DNA of 10,029 nucleotides from NCBI GenBank assembly GCA_964353935.1, contig CAYGXL010000091.1, positions 1 to 10,029 on the forward strand, read 5' to 3'. The notes under the pieces were generated by a model. It was not told the origin of the DNA. It searched no databases and was given only the letters and a program-made list of their open reading frames with translations. This DNA is from JAOUJD01 sp964353935. GTDB taxonomy: Bacteria > Pseudomonadota > Gammaproteobacteria > Burkholderiales > Burkholderiaceae_F. Positions 1-6,608 of this stretch are shown here, piece by piece (positions within the stretch are counted from its first letter, which is position 1; every line of letters begins with the position of its first letter). The translations under genes and the position numbers were made by a program.

Positions 1-401
1 GCCACGCCGGCGGCGGCATGGACAACGACAGCCGCGAGCAGTACTCGCAGTTCCTGCTGCAGAGCAAGGTCAACACGCGCCTGGTGGAGTTCCGCGACCC
101 GCTGCCGCCGGGCATCGACGGGCTCGGCACGCTGCGGATGATCTCGATCATCGACGTGCTGAACGACGGGCTGTCGTCGGTGTACACGTTCTTCGATCCG
201 GATACGCTCGGCACGAGCTACGGCACCTTCAACATCGTGTGGCAGATCGAGCAGTGCAAGGCGCTCGGGCTGCCGTACCTCTACCTTGGCTACTGGATCG
301 CCGAGAGCCCCAAGATGGCCTACAAGGCGCGCTTCCGGCCCGTGGAGATGCTGCGCGGCGGACGGTGGGAACGTCTGACCGAACACAAGCGCACGCGCTG
401 A
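1..401 (+). CDS. bpt: Aspartate/glutamate leucyltransferase (Bpt), 3' part
   Basis: C-terminal part of the cytosolic enzyme that transfers leucine from Leu-tRNA to proteins with N-terminal Asp or Glu, marking them for ClpS/ClpAP degradation (bacterial N-end rule; family knowledge). The reading frame is already open at base 3 and reads HAGGGMDNDS, so the gene begins upstream of the window and the ATG at 18 is internal. About 132 of an expected 240-250 residues are present. Family hallmarks seen are YTFFDPD, SYGTFNIVWQIE, YLYLGYWIAESPKMAYKARF and a closing GRWERL. The TGA at 399-401 lies 32 bases before pyrD on the same strand, and bpt followed by pyrD is common in Betaproteobacteria. The alternative name, arginyltransferase (Ate), covers the same superfamily. 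Leucyl specificity is assumed from the bacterial context, since the N-terminal half is not visible. Confidence 0.93.
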   Translation, partial: HAGGGMDNDSREQYSQFLLQSKVNTRLVEFRDPLPPGIDGLGTLRMISIIDVLNDGLSSVYTFFDPDTLGTSYGTFNIVWQIEQCKALGLPYLYLGYWIAESPKMAYKARFRPVEMLRGGRWERLTEHKRTR

Positions 402-433
402 TTGCGGGGGCGGCCGTCCCCTAGAATGCGCGC

Positions 434-1513
434 GTGCTGTACTCCTTCGCGCGCTCCGTCCTCTTCTCGCTCGACCCCGAGGTCGCCCACGACCTCACGC
501 TGACGCAGCTGCAGCGCGCCTACGCGCTCGGCCTCACCCGCCTGGTCTGCAAGTCCGTGCCGCCGTTGCCGGTCACGGTGATGGGACTCGATTTCCCGAA
601 TCCGGTCGGGCTGGCTGCCGGCATGGACAAGAACGGCGATCACATCGACGCGCTCGGCAGCTTCGGCTTCGGCTTCATCGAGGCCGGCACGGTCACGCCG
701 CGCCCGCAGCCGGGCAACCCGAAGCCGCGCATCTTCCGGCTGATCCCCGCGCAGGGCGTGATCAACCGGATGGGCTTCAACAACGACGGCGTCGACAAGC
801 TCGTCGACAACGTGCAGCGGCAGGGTGCGTTCCGTCGCCGCGGCGGGATCGTGGGGCTGAACATCGGCAAGAACGCCGACACGCCGATCGAGCGCGCGCT
901 CGACGACTACCGCATCGGGCTGCAGAAGGTCTACGAGCACGCCGACTACGTCGCGGTGAACATCTCGTCGCCGAACACCAAGGACCTGCGCGCCTTGCAG
1001 GGCGCGAAGGAACTCACCGGCCTGCTCGCGGGACTGCGCGACGAGCGCAAGCGGCTCGAGGACCGCCATCGCCGGCGCGTGCCGCTCGCGGTGAAGATCG
1101 CGCCGGACCTCGACGACGCCGCGATTCCGGGGATCGCCGACACGCTGGTCGAGCACGGCGTCGATGCCGTCATCGCCACCAACACGACCATCGCGCGCGA
1201 CCGCGTGCAGGGGTTGCTGCACGCCGAGCAAACGGGCGGACTCTCCGGCCGCCCGCTCACCGAACGGGCGACCGCGGTCGTCGACCTTCTTGCGCGCCAC
1301 CTCAAGGGCACGCTGCCGATCATCGGGGTGGGCGGCATCATGAACGGCGCCGACGCGGTCGAGAAGATGCAGGCCGGCGCGTCGCTCGTGCAGGTCTACA
1401 CCGGCTTCATCTACTCGGGACCGGACGTCGTGGCCGACTGCGTCGAGGCACTCCGGGCGATGCCCGCGAAACCGTCGCGCGCGCCGCGCGGCGGCGCCCG
1501 TCGCTCCGCCTGA
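434..1513 (+). CDS. pyrD: Dihydroorotate dehydrogenase (quinone), class 2
   Basis: Oxidises dihydroorotate to orotate in de novo pyrimidine synthesis, passing electrons through FMN to membrane quinone. It is 359 residues, near the usual class 2 length. The N-terminal MLYSFARSVLFSLDPEVAHD is the quinone-binding, membrane-associating helix segment that marks class 2. Residues 56-68 (NPVGLAAGMDKNG) and the run GTVTPRPQPGNPKPR (85-99) contact FMN. VNISSPNT at 175-182 carries the catalytic base, predicted as Ser179 by alignment with E. coli Ser175. KIAPDL (221-226), ATNTT (248-252) and VGGI (299-302) complete the barrel. GTG at 434 is chosen because it gives the canonical MLYS start; the nearby ATG at 426 is out of frame. 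No clear Shine-Dalgarno is visible. The last ~20 residues are an Arg/Ala-rich tail. thpR starts two bases after the stop, suggesting translational coupling. Confidence 0.97.
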   Translation: MLYSFARSVLFSLDPEVAHDLTLTQLQRAYALGLTRLVCKSVPPLPVTVMGLDFPNPVGLAAGMDKNGDHIDALGSFGFGFIEAGTVTPRPQPGNPKPRIFRLIPAQGVINRMGFNNDGVDKLVDNVQRQGAFRRRGGIVGLNIGKNADTPIERALDDYRIGLQKVYEHADYVAVNISSPNTKDLRALQGAKELTGLLAGLRDERKRLEDRHRRRVPLAVKIAPDLDDAAIPGIADTLVEHGVDAVIATNTTIARDRVQGLLHAEQTGGLSGRPLTERATAVVDLLARHLKGTLPIIGVGGIMNGADAVEKMQAGASLVQVYTGFIYSGPDVVADCVEALRAMPAKPSRAPRGGARRSA

Positions 1514-1515
1514 CG

Positions 1516-2022
1516 ATGCGCTGCTTTCTCGCGGCGTGGCCGGATGCCGCGGCGCGGAGCCTCTGTCGCACTTTGACCGAGTCCCTGCGGCCGCACGCCG
1601 ACCACGGCCGCGTGATGCGGGCCGAGAACCTGCACCTCACCCTCGCGTTCATCGGCGACCTTCCGGACGCGCGCGGCGCCGAGGTCGCGGCTGCATGCGC
1701 GGCGCTGCCGCCGGTGTCCTGCGATTGGGCACTGACCGAGATCGGCTTCTTTGCGCGGCCGCGCGTGCTGTGGGCCGGCGGTGCGCTGCCGGACGAACTG
1801 GCGACGATCGCGGCCAGTGCGCGCGGGCTGCTCGACCGGATGAAGGTGGACTACGACCGCAAGCCCTTCGTCCCGCACGTCACGCTGCTGCGCGACGTTA
1901 AGCGCTTCGATGGACCGCGGGAGATCGCGCCGCCGATTGCCTGGCCGATCCGCGAGATCGCGCTGTACCGGTCGGGACGCGACGAAACCGGCGCGCGCTA
2001 CGTCCGCGTCGAACCGGCCTGA
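1516..2022 (+). CDS. thpR: RNA 2',3'-cyclic phosphodiesterase (2H family)
   Basis: A 168-residue member of the 2H phosphoesterase superfamily (historically 2'-5' RNA ligase), which opens 2',3'-cyclic phosphates on RNA ends. Both signature HxTx motifs are present: HLTL at residues 40-43 (within ENLHLTLAFIG) and HVTL at 121-124 (within KPFVPHVTLLRD). Their histidines and threonines form the active site. Length and the opening MRCFLAAWPD fit the bacterial ThpR/LigT family. The ATG lies two bases beyond the pyrD stop, so the gene is probably expressed with pyrD. Its last 25 bases overlap the 3' end of the convergent lutB. The physiological RNA substrate of the family in bacteria is poorly defined. 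Confidence 0.93.
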   Translation: MRCFLAAWPDAAARSLCRTLTESLRPHADHGRVMRAENLHLTLAFIGDLPDARGAEVAAACAALPPVSCDWALTEIGFFARPRVLWAGGALPDELATIAASARGLLDRMKVDYDRKPFVPHVTLLRDVKRFDGPREIAPPIAWPIREIALYRSGRDETGARYVRVEPA

Positions 2023-3434
2023 CCCGACGGCCGACGTTCGCGGTACATCTCGCGGAAGGTGCGGCCGCTCGGCGCCGGGAAGTCGCGGCTGATGGTCCAG
2101 CCCGCGCCAACGGGCAAGCTGCGGATGCGCTTCGCATCGCCACCCATCCAGCGCAGCACGCGGACCGCGACCTTCGATCCGAACGCGTACAGCGACGGCC
2201 GCATGGCCGCATACGCCCACACGGCGATGCCGACCTTCTCGTACCACGGCCGCAGCCCGCGTTCCCACTGCTTCTCGCGCAGCTTGCGCAACAGGTCCGG
2301 CAGGGGGATCTTCACCGGGCAGACGACGCTGCACTGGCTGCACAGCGTGGCCGCGTGCGGGAGATCGAGCGCGTTCTCGATGCCGACGTAGCTCGGCGTC
2401 AGCACCGAACCCATCGGACCCGGATACACCCAGCCGTACGCGTGGCCGCCGATCTTCTGGTAGACGGGACAGTGGTTCATGCACGCGCCGCAGCGGATGC
2501 AGCGGAGCATCTCCTCGAACTCGCCGCCGAGCAGCCCGGTGCGGCCGGCGTCGACCAGCACGTAGTACATGTGCTCCGGGCCGTCCTCCTCGCCCGGCCG
2601 GCGCGGGCCGGTCAGCACCGAGAAGTAGTTGGAGATCGGCTGGCCCGTCGCCGAGCGCGGCAGCAGGCGCATCAGGGTGGCGACGTCCTCGAGCGTGGGC
2701 AGGACTTTCTCGATCCCGGTCAGCACCACGTGCACCTTGGGCGGAAGGATCGTGCACATCCCTTCGTTGCCCTCGTTGGTGACGACCGTGGCCGACCCGG
2801 TCTCGGCGACCAGGAAGTTGGCGCCGGTCACGCCCATGTCCGCGCCGAGGAAGTGGCCGCGCAGCACCTCGCGCGCCTCGCGCGTGAGCTGCGTGATCTC
2901 GGTCTTGCGCGGCGTGGCGTGGGTCTTCGCGAAGAGGTCGGAGATCTCTTCCTTGTCCTTGTGGATCACGGGCGCGATGATGTGCGACGGCGCCTCGTTG
3001 TCGTTGATCTGAAGGATGTACTCGCCGAGGTCGGTCTCGACCGGTTGGATGCCCGCGGCCTCGAACGCGTGGTTCAGTCCGATCTCCTCGGACACCATCG
3101 ACTTCGACTTCGTGACCTTGCGCACCCCGTGGTGCTTCGCGATGTCGACGATCAGCCGCACGGCCTCCTCGTGCGTCTCGGCGTAGAGCACCTGCGCGCC
3201 GCGCGCGCTGGCGTTGCGCTCGAAGATCTCCAGCCAGACGTCGAGGTCGGCCAGCGCCCGGTTGCGCCGCTCGACCGCCGCATCGCGCGTGGCCTCGAAG
3301 TCGTCGAGTTCGAGGATCGCCGCCGCGCGCGCGGTGACGAACTTCTCCGACAGCTTCTTCAGGTTCTTCTGCAGGCGCACGTCGGCCAGCTTCTGGCCGG
3401 CGCGCTCCTTGAAGTGCATCGACTCGACCCGCAT
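1998..3434 (-). CDS. lutB: Lactate utilization Fe-S protein LutB
   Basis: Subunit of the LutABC/LldEFG L-lactate oxidation complex, linking hydroxyacid oxidation to electron transfer through two [4Fe-4S] clusters. The protein is 478 residues. The N-terminal part, about residues 60-290, is a LUD-type domain with KSKSMVSEEI, GANFLVAETG and TNEGNEGMC. The ferredoxin part carries C312-x2-C315-x2-C318-x3-C322 followed by P, and C365-x2-C368-x3-C372 followed by P, numbered from ATG. A C-terminal FREMYRER stretch is typical of the family. The ATG at 3434 shares one base with the lutA TGA. A GTG directly before it is possible, but GGGAG (3446-3442) is better spaced for the ATG (7 nt). Stop is TAG at 1998-2000, inside the end of thpR on the other strand. 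No lutC follows. Substrate is inferred from the family; glycolate-type oxidation is a less likely alternative. Confidence 0.93.
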   Translation of the reverse strand: MRVESMHFKERAGQKLADVRLQKNLKKLSEKFVTARAAAILELDDFEATRDAAVERRNRALADLDVWLEIFERNASARGAQVLYAETHEEAVRLIVDIAKHHGVRKVTKSKSMVSEEIGLNHAFEAAGIQPVETDLGEYILQINDNEAPSHIIAPVIHKDKEEISDLFAKTHATPRKTEITQLTREAREVLRGHFLGADMGVTGANFLVAETGSATVVTNEGNEGMCTILPPKVHVVLTGIEKVLPTLEDVATLMRLLPRSATGQPISNYFSVLTGPRRPGEEDGPEHMYYVLVDAGRTGLLGGEFEEMLRCIRCGACMNHCPVYQKIGGHAYGWVYPGPMGSVLTPSYVGIENALDLPHAATLCSQCSVVCPVKIPLPDLLRKLREKQWERGLRPWYEKVGIAVWAYAAMRPSLYAFGSKVAVRVLRWMGGDAKRIRSLPVGAGWTISRDFPAPSGRTFREMYRERRPSGQAGSTRT

Positions 3435-4159
3435 CACGCGTCTCCCGCAAGGACCTGCGCGATGTGCAGCACCCGGGTCTTCTCGTCACCGGTGCGTCGC
3501 AGCCGCCCTTCGATGTTCAGGATGCAGCCGAGGTCGCCGAGCACGACGGCGTCGGCGCCGCTCGCCTGGATGTTGCGGCACTTCTCGTCGACGATCGCGC
3601 CGGAGATGTCGCCGTACTTCACCGAGAAGGTGCCGCCGAAGCCGCAGCACTGCTCGCAGTCCTTCATCTCGGTCAGCTGCACGCCGGGCAGCTTCGCCAG
3701 CAGCGCGCGCGGCTGCTGCTTGACGCCGAGCTCGCGCAGGCCGCTGCAGGAATCGTGGTAGGTGATGTGGCCGGCGAAGGTCGGCGGCACCTGGGTGATC
3801 TTCGCGACGTTGACGAGGAAGTCCGTCAGCTCGTAGGTCTTCCCAGCAAGACGCTCGACGCGGGCCTTGCGGTCCGGGTCGTCGCGGAACAGGTCGAGGT
3901 ACTGCACCTTGATCTGTCCGCCGCACGAGCCGCTCGGCAGGACGACGTAATCGAACCCCTCGAATTCGCGCAGCACCTTTTCCGCCAGCTCGCGCGCCGT
4001 GCGCGAGTCGCCCGAGTTGTAGGCCGGCTGGCCGCAGCACGTCTGCGATTCCGGCACCACCACGTCGTAGCCCGCGCCTTCGAGCAGCTTCAGGGTCGAG
4101 AACCCGATTTCCGGCCTCACGGCATCCACCAGGCAGGTGACGAACAGCCCGACTCTCAC
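3434..4159 (-). CDS. lutA: Lactate utilization protein LutA (CCG-domain Fe-S protein)
   Basis: Small cysteine-rich partner of LutB in L-lactate oxidation (LldE family), 241 residues, matching the usual ~240. It has two CCG repeats, as expected for heterodisulfide-reductase-like Fe-S binding: C41-C42-G (in ESQTCCGQPAYNSGD) and C171-C172-G (in DCEQCCGFGGTFSVKYGDIS). C79 lies in LPSGSCGG and C138 in YHDSCSGLREL. The start is GTG at 4159, giving MRVGLFVTCLVD as in homologues, with GGGAG at 4173-4169 nine bases upstream. The frame stays open to an ATG at 4222, but that extension is Arg/Pro-rich and unlike the family. It overlaps lutB by one base (TGATG), so the two are translationally coupled. The divergent IclR gene across a 173-bp spacer is the likely regulator. 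Confidence 0.93.
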   Translation of the reverse strand: MRVGLFVTCLVDAVRPEIGFSTLKLLEGAGYDVVVPESQTCCGQPAYNSGDSRTARELAEKVLREFEGFDYVVLPSGSCGGQIKVQYLDLFRDDPDRKARVERLAGKTYELTDFLVNVAKITQVPPTFAGHITYHDSCSGLRELGVKQQPRALLAKLPGVQLTEMKDCEQCCGFGGTFSVKYGDISGAIVDEKCRNIQASGADAVVLGDLGCILNIEGRLRRTGDEKTRVLHIAQVLAGDA

Positions 4160-4280
4160 GCTCGCAATCTCCCGTGGCCGGTCACGGCCTCTGCTCGGCG
4201 CAGCCCGCGGGCTGCATGCCACCGGGATATGGAAGGAACCTGCCGCAGGTCAAGGTCGCCCGGCGCGACCCATTGCCCGC

Positions 4281-4300
4281 TTTTCGCAATCTGATATAAA
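4281..4300 (+). promoter_or_regulatory. Candidate sigma70 promoter of the IclR gene (-10 and upstream)
   Basis: TATAAA at 4295-4300 is a good -10 hexamer, with TTGCCC at 4273-4278 sixteen bases upstream as a plausible -35. This is the only AT-rich patch in the lutA-iclR spacer. Initiation about 7 bases downstream (near 4307) would fall inside the inverted repeat at 4304-4324, the arrangement expected for autorepression. The lutA promoter on the other strand should lie in the same 4160-4332 spacer, but I see no hexamer pair for it that I would defend. Confidence 0.45.
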
Positions 4301-4303
4301 ACC

Positions 4304-4324
4304 GCGGTATCCAAAAAATACCGC
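4304..4324. promoter_or_regulatory. Inverted repeat, candidate IclR operator
   Basis: A perfect inverted repeat, GCGGTAT then 7 bases (CCAAAAA) then ATACCGC, ends 8 bases before the regulator ATG and lies just downstream of its candidate -10. A further half-site in ACCGCGGT (4301-4308) overlaps the left arm. IclR-family dimers bind palindromic sites in divergent spacers next to their own gene, so this is the natural operator for autoregulation and control of lutAB. Binding itself is inference. Confidence 0.55.
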
Positions 4325-4332
4325 AACGCACC

Positions 4333-5130
4333 ATGACGATTGCCGCCCCGCGGGACAAGACCGCCATCCAGGTCATCGAGCGGATGATGAAGCTGCTCGA
4401 TGCGCTCGCGGCTCGTTCGGAGCCCGTCAGCCTGAAGGACCTCTCGACTACGACGGGCCTTCACCCCTCGACGGCGCACAGGATACTAAACGACATGGTC
4501 GTCGGCCGATTCGTCGACCGCGCAGAAACGCCGGGGTCGTACCGCCTCGGAATGCGGCTGCTGGAACTCGGCAACCTCGTCAAGGCGCGCCTGTCGGTGC
4601 GCGAGGCCGCGTTGGAGCCGATGCGCGACCTGCATCGCCGCACGGGCCAGACCATCAACCTGTCGGTGCGCCAGGGCGACGAGATCGTCTACGTCGACCG
4701 CTCCTACAGCGAACGCTCGGGCATGCAGGTCGTGCGGGCGATCGGCGGCCGCGCGCCGCTGCACCTGACGTCGAGCGGCAAGCTCTTCCTCGCCTATGAC
4801 GAGCCGCGCGTCGTTCGCGCTTATGCGACGCGGACCGGCCTCGCCGGTCACACGAAGAACAGCATCACCGAGCTGGGCAAGCTCGAGCGCGAACTCTCGA
4901 TGGTCCGCACGCGCGGGTATGCACGCGACAACGAGGAACTGGAACTGGGAGTGCGCTGCCTTGCCGCCGGCATCCGCGACGACACGGGGCGGATCACCGC
5001 GGGACTTTCGGTATCGGCGCCGTCCGAGCGAATGCAGGACGACTGGATCGACGATCTGGTGTCGACCGCCCAGCGAATCTCGGCTGGGCTGGGCTACAGC
5101 GGGCAGCCCGAGCCGCGCGCGAAGAGCTAG
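4333..5130 (+). CDS. IclR-family transcriptional regulator
   Basis: Cytosolic DNA-binding regulator of 265 residues, the usual IclR length. The N-terminal winged helix-turn-helix spans about residues 10-75, with the recognition region SLKDLSTTTGLHPSTAHRIL (33-52) and wing (SYRLGMRLLELG). The C-terminal effector-binding domain (~85-255) shows RAPLHLTSSGKLFLAY (140-155) and DNEELELGVRCLAAGIRD (199-216), both typical IclR signatures. The ATG at 4333 has no evident Shine-Dalgarno, but upstream in-frame codons run into the operator and offer no better start. It is divergent from lutAB, so it most likely responds to lactate or a related hydroxy- or keto-acid; the ligand cannot be read from sequence. 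Known lut/lld operons are usually controlled by GntR-type LutR/LldR, so an IclR in this position is a variation. Its stop overlaps that of the convergent peptidase gene. Confidence 0.9.
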   Translation: MTIAAPRDKTAIQVIERMMKLLDALAARSEPVSLKDLSTTTGLHPSTAHRILNDMVVGRFVDRAETPGSYRLGMRLLELGNLVKARLSVREAALEPMRDLHRRTGQTINLSVRQGDEIVYVDRSYSERSGMQVVRAIGGRAPLHLTSSGKLFLAYDEPRVVRAYATRTGLAGHTKNSITELGKLERELSMVRTRGYARDNEELELGVRCLAAGIRDDTGRITAGLSVSAPSERMQDDWIDDLVSTAQRISAGLGYSGQPEPRAKS

Positions 5131-6176
5131 ATCGGCCGGGCGGTGTCGCCGGCGGAGGACTCGGCCGAACGCGCGGGCGCCTTGGTCAGGGTGCCGCTCG
5201 TTTCGAGCCAGTCGCGAATCCGCTGCGCGTCGGCCAGCCGCGAATACTTGCCGACGGAATCCAGCAGCACCATCACCACCCGCTTGCCCTCGATCACCGC
5301 TTGCATCACGAGGCATCGGCCCGCGGCAGAGATGTAGCCCGTCTTCTGCAGGCCGATTTCCCAGTCGGGATTCGCGGTCAGGCGATTGGTGTTGCCGTAA
5401 CGGACGCTGCGCTTGCCCACCGGCAGCGCCAGTTCGCCGCTGACGCTGAACTCGCGGATCACGTCGTGTTCGTAGGCTGCCTTCACCAGTTGCACGAGGT
5501 CGTTGGCACTCGAGCGGTTGTCCGGCGACAGGCCGGTGGGGTCGACGAAGTGCGAATCGCTCATGCCCAGCATCTGCGCCTTCGCGTTCATCGCCACGAC
5601 GAAGCTGTCGACACCGCCGGGGTAGGTGCGTCCGAGCAGCTGGGCCGCGCGGTTCTCCGACGACATCAGCGCCAGATGCAGCGCAGTGCCGCGGGTCATG
5701 TTCAGTCCGGGTCGAAGGTTGGAGCGGATCCCGGCGCGAACCAGTTCATCGGGCGTGACCTTCAGTTCCTCGTCGAGCGGCAGGCCGGCTTCGACGGTCA
5801 CCAGCGCCGTCATCAGCTTCGTGATCGACGCGATCGGCAGCACCGCGTGGATGTTCTTCTCGAACAGGACTTCGTTGGTGTCCTGATCGACGACCAGCGC
5901 CACGTGGCTCTTCAACTGCAACGGGTCGCCGCTGTGCGTGAGGCCGGAGAGCTGGCCCTCGGAGGGGCGCAGCGGAGCGCGTTCGACGCCACCCTTCCGT
6001 TTGGATTGGATGCGAGCCGAGCCGGCGGGGATGGTGCCCTTCACGCGCTGGGCGGACTTCGCCTTGGCGATGGTCGTCGAGGCTTGCGGTTGGGACCGGG
6101 TCGACGAGGTTCCGCCAAACGCGGCCCCGGAAGCCACCAGACACCCCGCCAGGGTCAAAACCAGCAATGCGCGCAA
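5127..6176 (-). CDS. pbpG: PbpG/PBP7-like D-alanyl-D-alanine endopeptidase
   Basis: Periplasmic peptidoglycan peptidase of the S11 family (low-molecular-weight PBP), which cleaves D-Ala cross-links or terminal D-Ala. The catalytic triad motifs are all visible, numbered from the TTG start (349 residues): SITK (Ser117 nucleophile, Lys120), SEN (173-175) and KTG (278-280, in QKTGYISAAG). The whole SITKLMTALV / MSSENRAAQLLG / QKTGYI pattern fits PbpG better than DacA. The TTG at 6176 is chosen because an almost ideal AAGGAGG (6188-6182) sits 5 bases upstream. An in-frame ATG at 6218 would bury that site in the coding sequence. The N-terminus MRALLVLTLAGCLVASGAA is a signal sequence. It contains LAGC, a possible lipobox, but very close to the start. 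Residues ~20-90 are a low-complexity linker. Convergent with the IclR gene. Confidence 0.92.
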   Translation of the reverse strand: MRALLVLTLAGCLVASGAAFGGTSSTRSQPQASTTIAKAKSAQRVKGTIPAGSARIQSKRKGGVERAPLRPSEGQLSGLTHSGDPLQLKSHVALVVDQDTNEVLFEKNIHAVLPIASITKLMTALVTVEAGLPLDEELKVTPDELVRAGIRSNLRPGLNMTRGTALHLALMSSENRAAQLLGRTYPGGVDSFVVAMNAKAQMLGMSDSHFVDPTGLSPDNRSSANDLVQLVKAAYEHDVIREFSVSGELALPVGKRSVRYGNTNRLTANPDWEIGLQKTGYISAAGRCLVMQAVIEGKRVVMVLLDSVGKYSRLADAQRIRDWLETSGTLTKAPARSAESSAGDTARPI

Positions 6177-6181
6177 AGTCC

Positions 6182-6188
6182 CCTCCTT
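6182..6188 (-). promoter_or_regulatory. Strong Shine-Dalgarno deciding the TTG start of pbpG
   Basis: The minus strand reads AAGGAGG followed by GGACT and then TTG. This is the strongest ribosome binding site in the window and fixes the start of the PbpG-like gene at TTG 6176. Translation from the in-frame ATG at 6218 would be less likely. The pairing of a near-consensus site with a weak initiator codon is seen directly. Confidence 0.75.
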
Positions 6189-6218
6189 ACGACACAAAGT
6201 CAACAGCAGACCACGCAA

Positions 6219-6473
6219 GCCGGGTCGCCAATGGACCGAATACCGGCCTGATAGAACGCTCTTTCTCTTGCGGCCCGCCGCACAGCGTTAAGTCCGTGCG
6301 CCAGGGCCTTGAATTTTCGGCGTTTCGTGTCGGCGCCATTCTAGTCACATTTCGCGCCGGCGGAACAAGCCCCGCCCTCTCGAAGTGAAGTCACGCAACG
6401 ACCCCGGCCGCCGATCCCGCCGACATGCGACTTGTATCGACGCTCAGGCGCGGATCCAGTCCCGCGTCAGCCG
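6219..6473. other. Non-coding leader region upstream of pbpG
   Basis: No convincing coding sequence on either strand. It should hold the pbpG promoter. On the minus strand the best -10 candidate is TAGAAT (in GACTAGAATGG, near 6337-6346), with TTGTTC 19 bases upstream, which is long, so the promoter call is weak. Short open frames here have Arg/Ser-rich translations without family features. No terminator hairpin with a T-run is visible. Confidence 0.4.
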
Positions 6474-6476
6474 TAA

Positions 6477-6608
6477 GCCGGTGGTTCCGGGCTGTCGCTG
6501 CAGCACACCTTCCTCGACCTCGCCGTGCTGCTGCCATCGGTGTTCCCGGGCACCAACAACGATTCACTCGACGACTGGGCGCAGAAGTGGCTGGGCAAGC
6601 GGCGGTAG
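6477..6608 (+). pseudogene. Short coding remnant, possibly of a DEDDh 3'-5' exonuclease
   Basis: After an in-frame TAA at 6474-6476 the frame encodes about 43 residues ending at TAG 6606-6608. It contains FLDLAVLLPSVFP, then NNDSLDDWAQKWLG, then KRR. The composition is protein-like and unlike the Arg/Ser/Pro-rich shadow frames around it. The pattern aromatic-LDLA-x-LLP...LDDW-x...G recalls the C-terminal half of DEDDh (DnaQ-like) exonucleases. The catalytic acidic motifs and the usual RHxALxDA tail are absent. No start with a ribosome site is visible and no matching sequence lies upstream in other frames, so I read it as a degraded fragment. It ends tail-to-tail against the cytochrome gene, with both stops inside TAGCTA. 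The exonuclease assignment is from memory of the family and is weak. Confidence 0.3.

Noticed and set aside
1411..3489. Very long antisense frame (692 codons) across thpR and lutB, and a similar plus-strand frame at 2355-3761
   Set aside because: Shadows of lutB/lutA caused by high GC; translations are Arg/Ala/Gly-rich without domains, while the real frames carry intact Fe-S motifs.
4160..4222. N-terminal extension of LutA to ATG 4222
   Set aside because: The extension is Arg/Pro-rich and unlike the family; GTG 4159 has a well-placed GGGAG and gives the canonical N-terminus.
5301..6251. Long plus-strand frame opposite pbpG
   Set aside because: Antisense to a gene with all catalytic motifs; translation is His/Arg/Gln-rich with no family resemblance.
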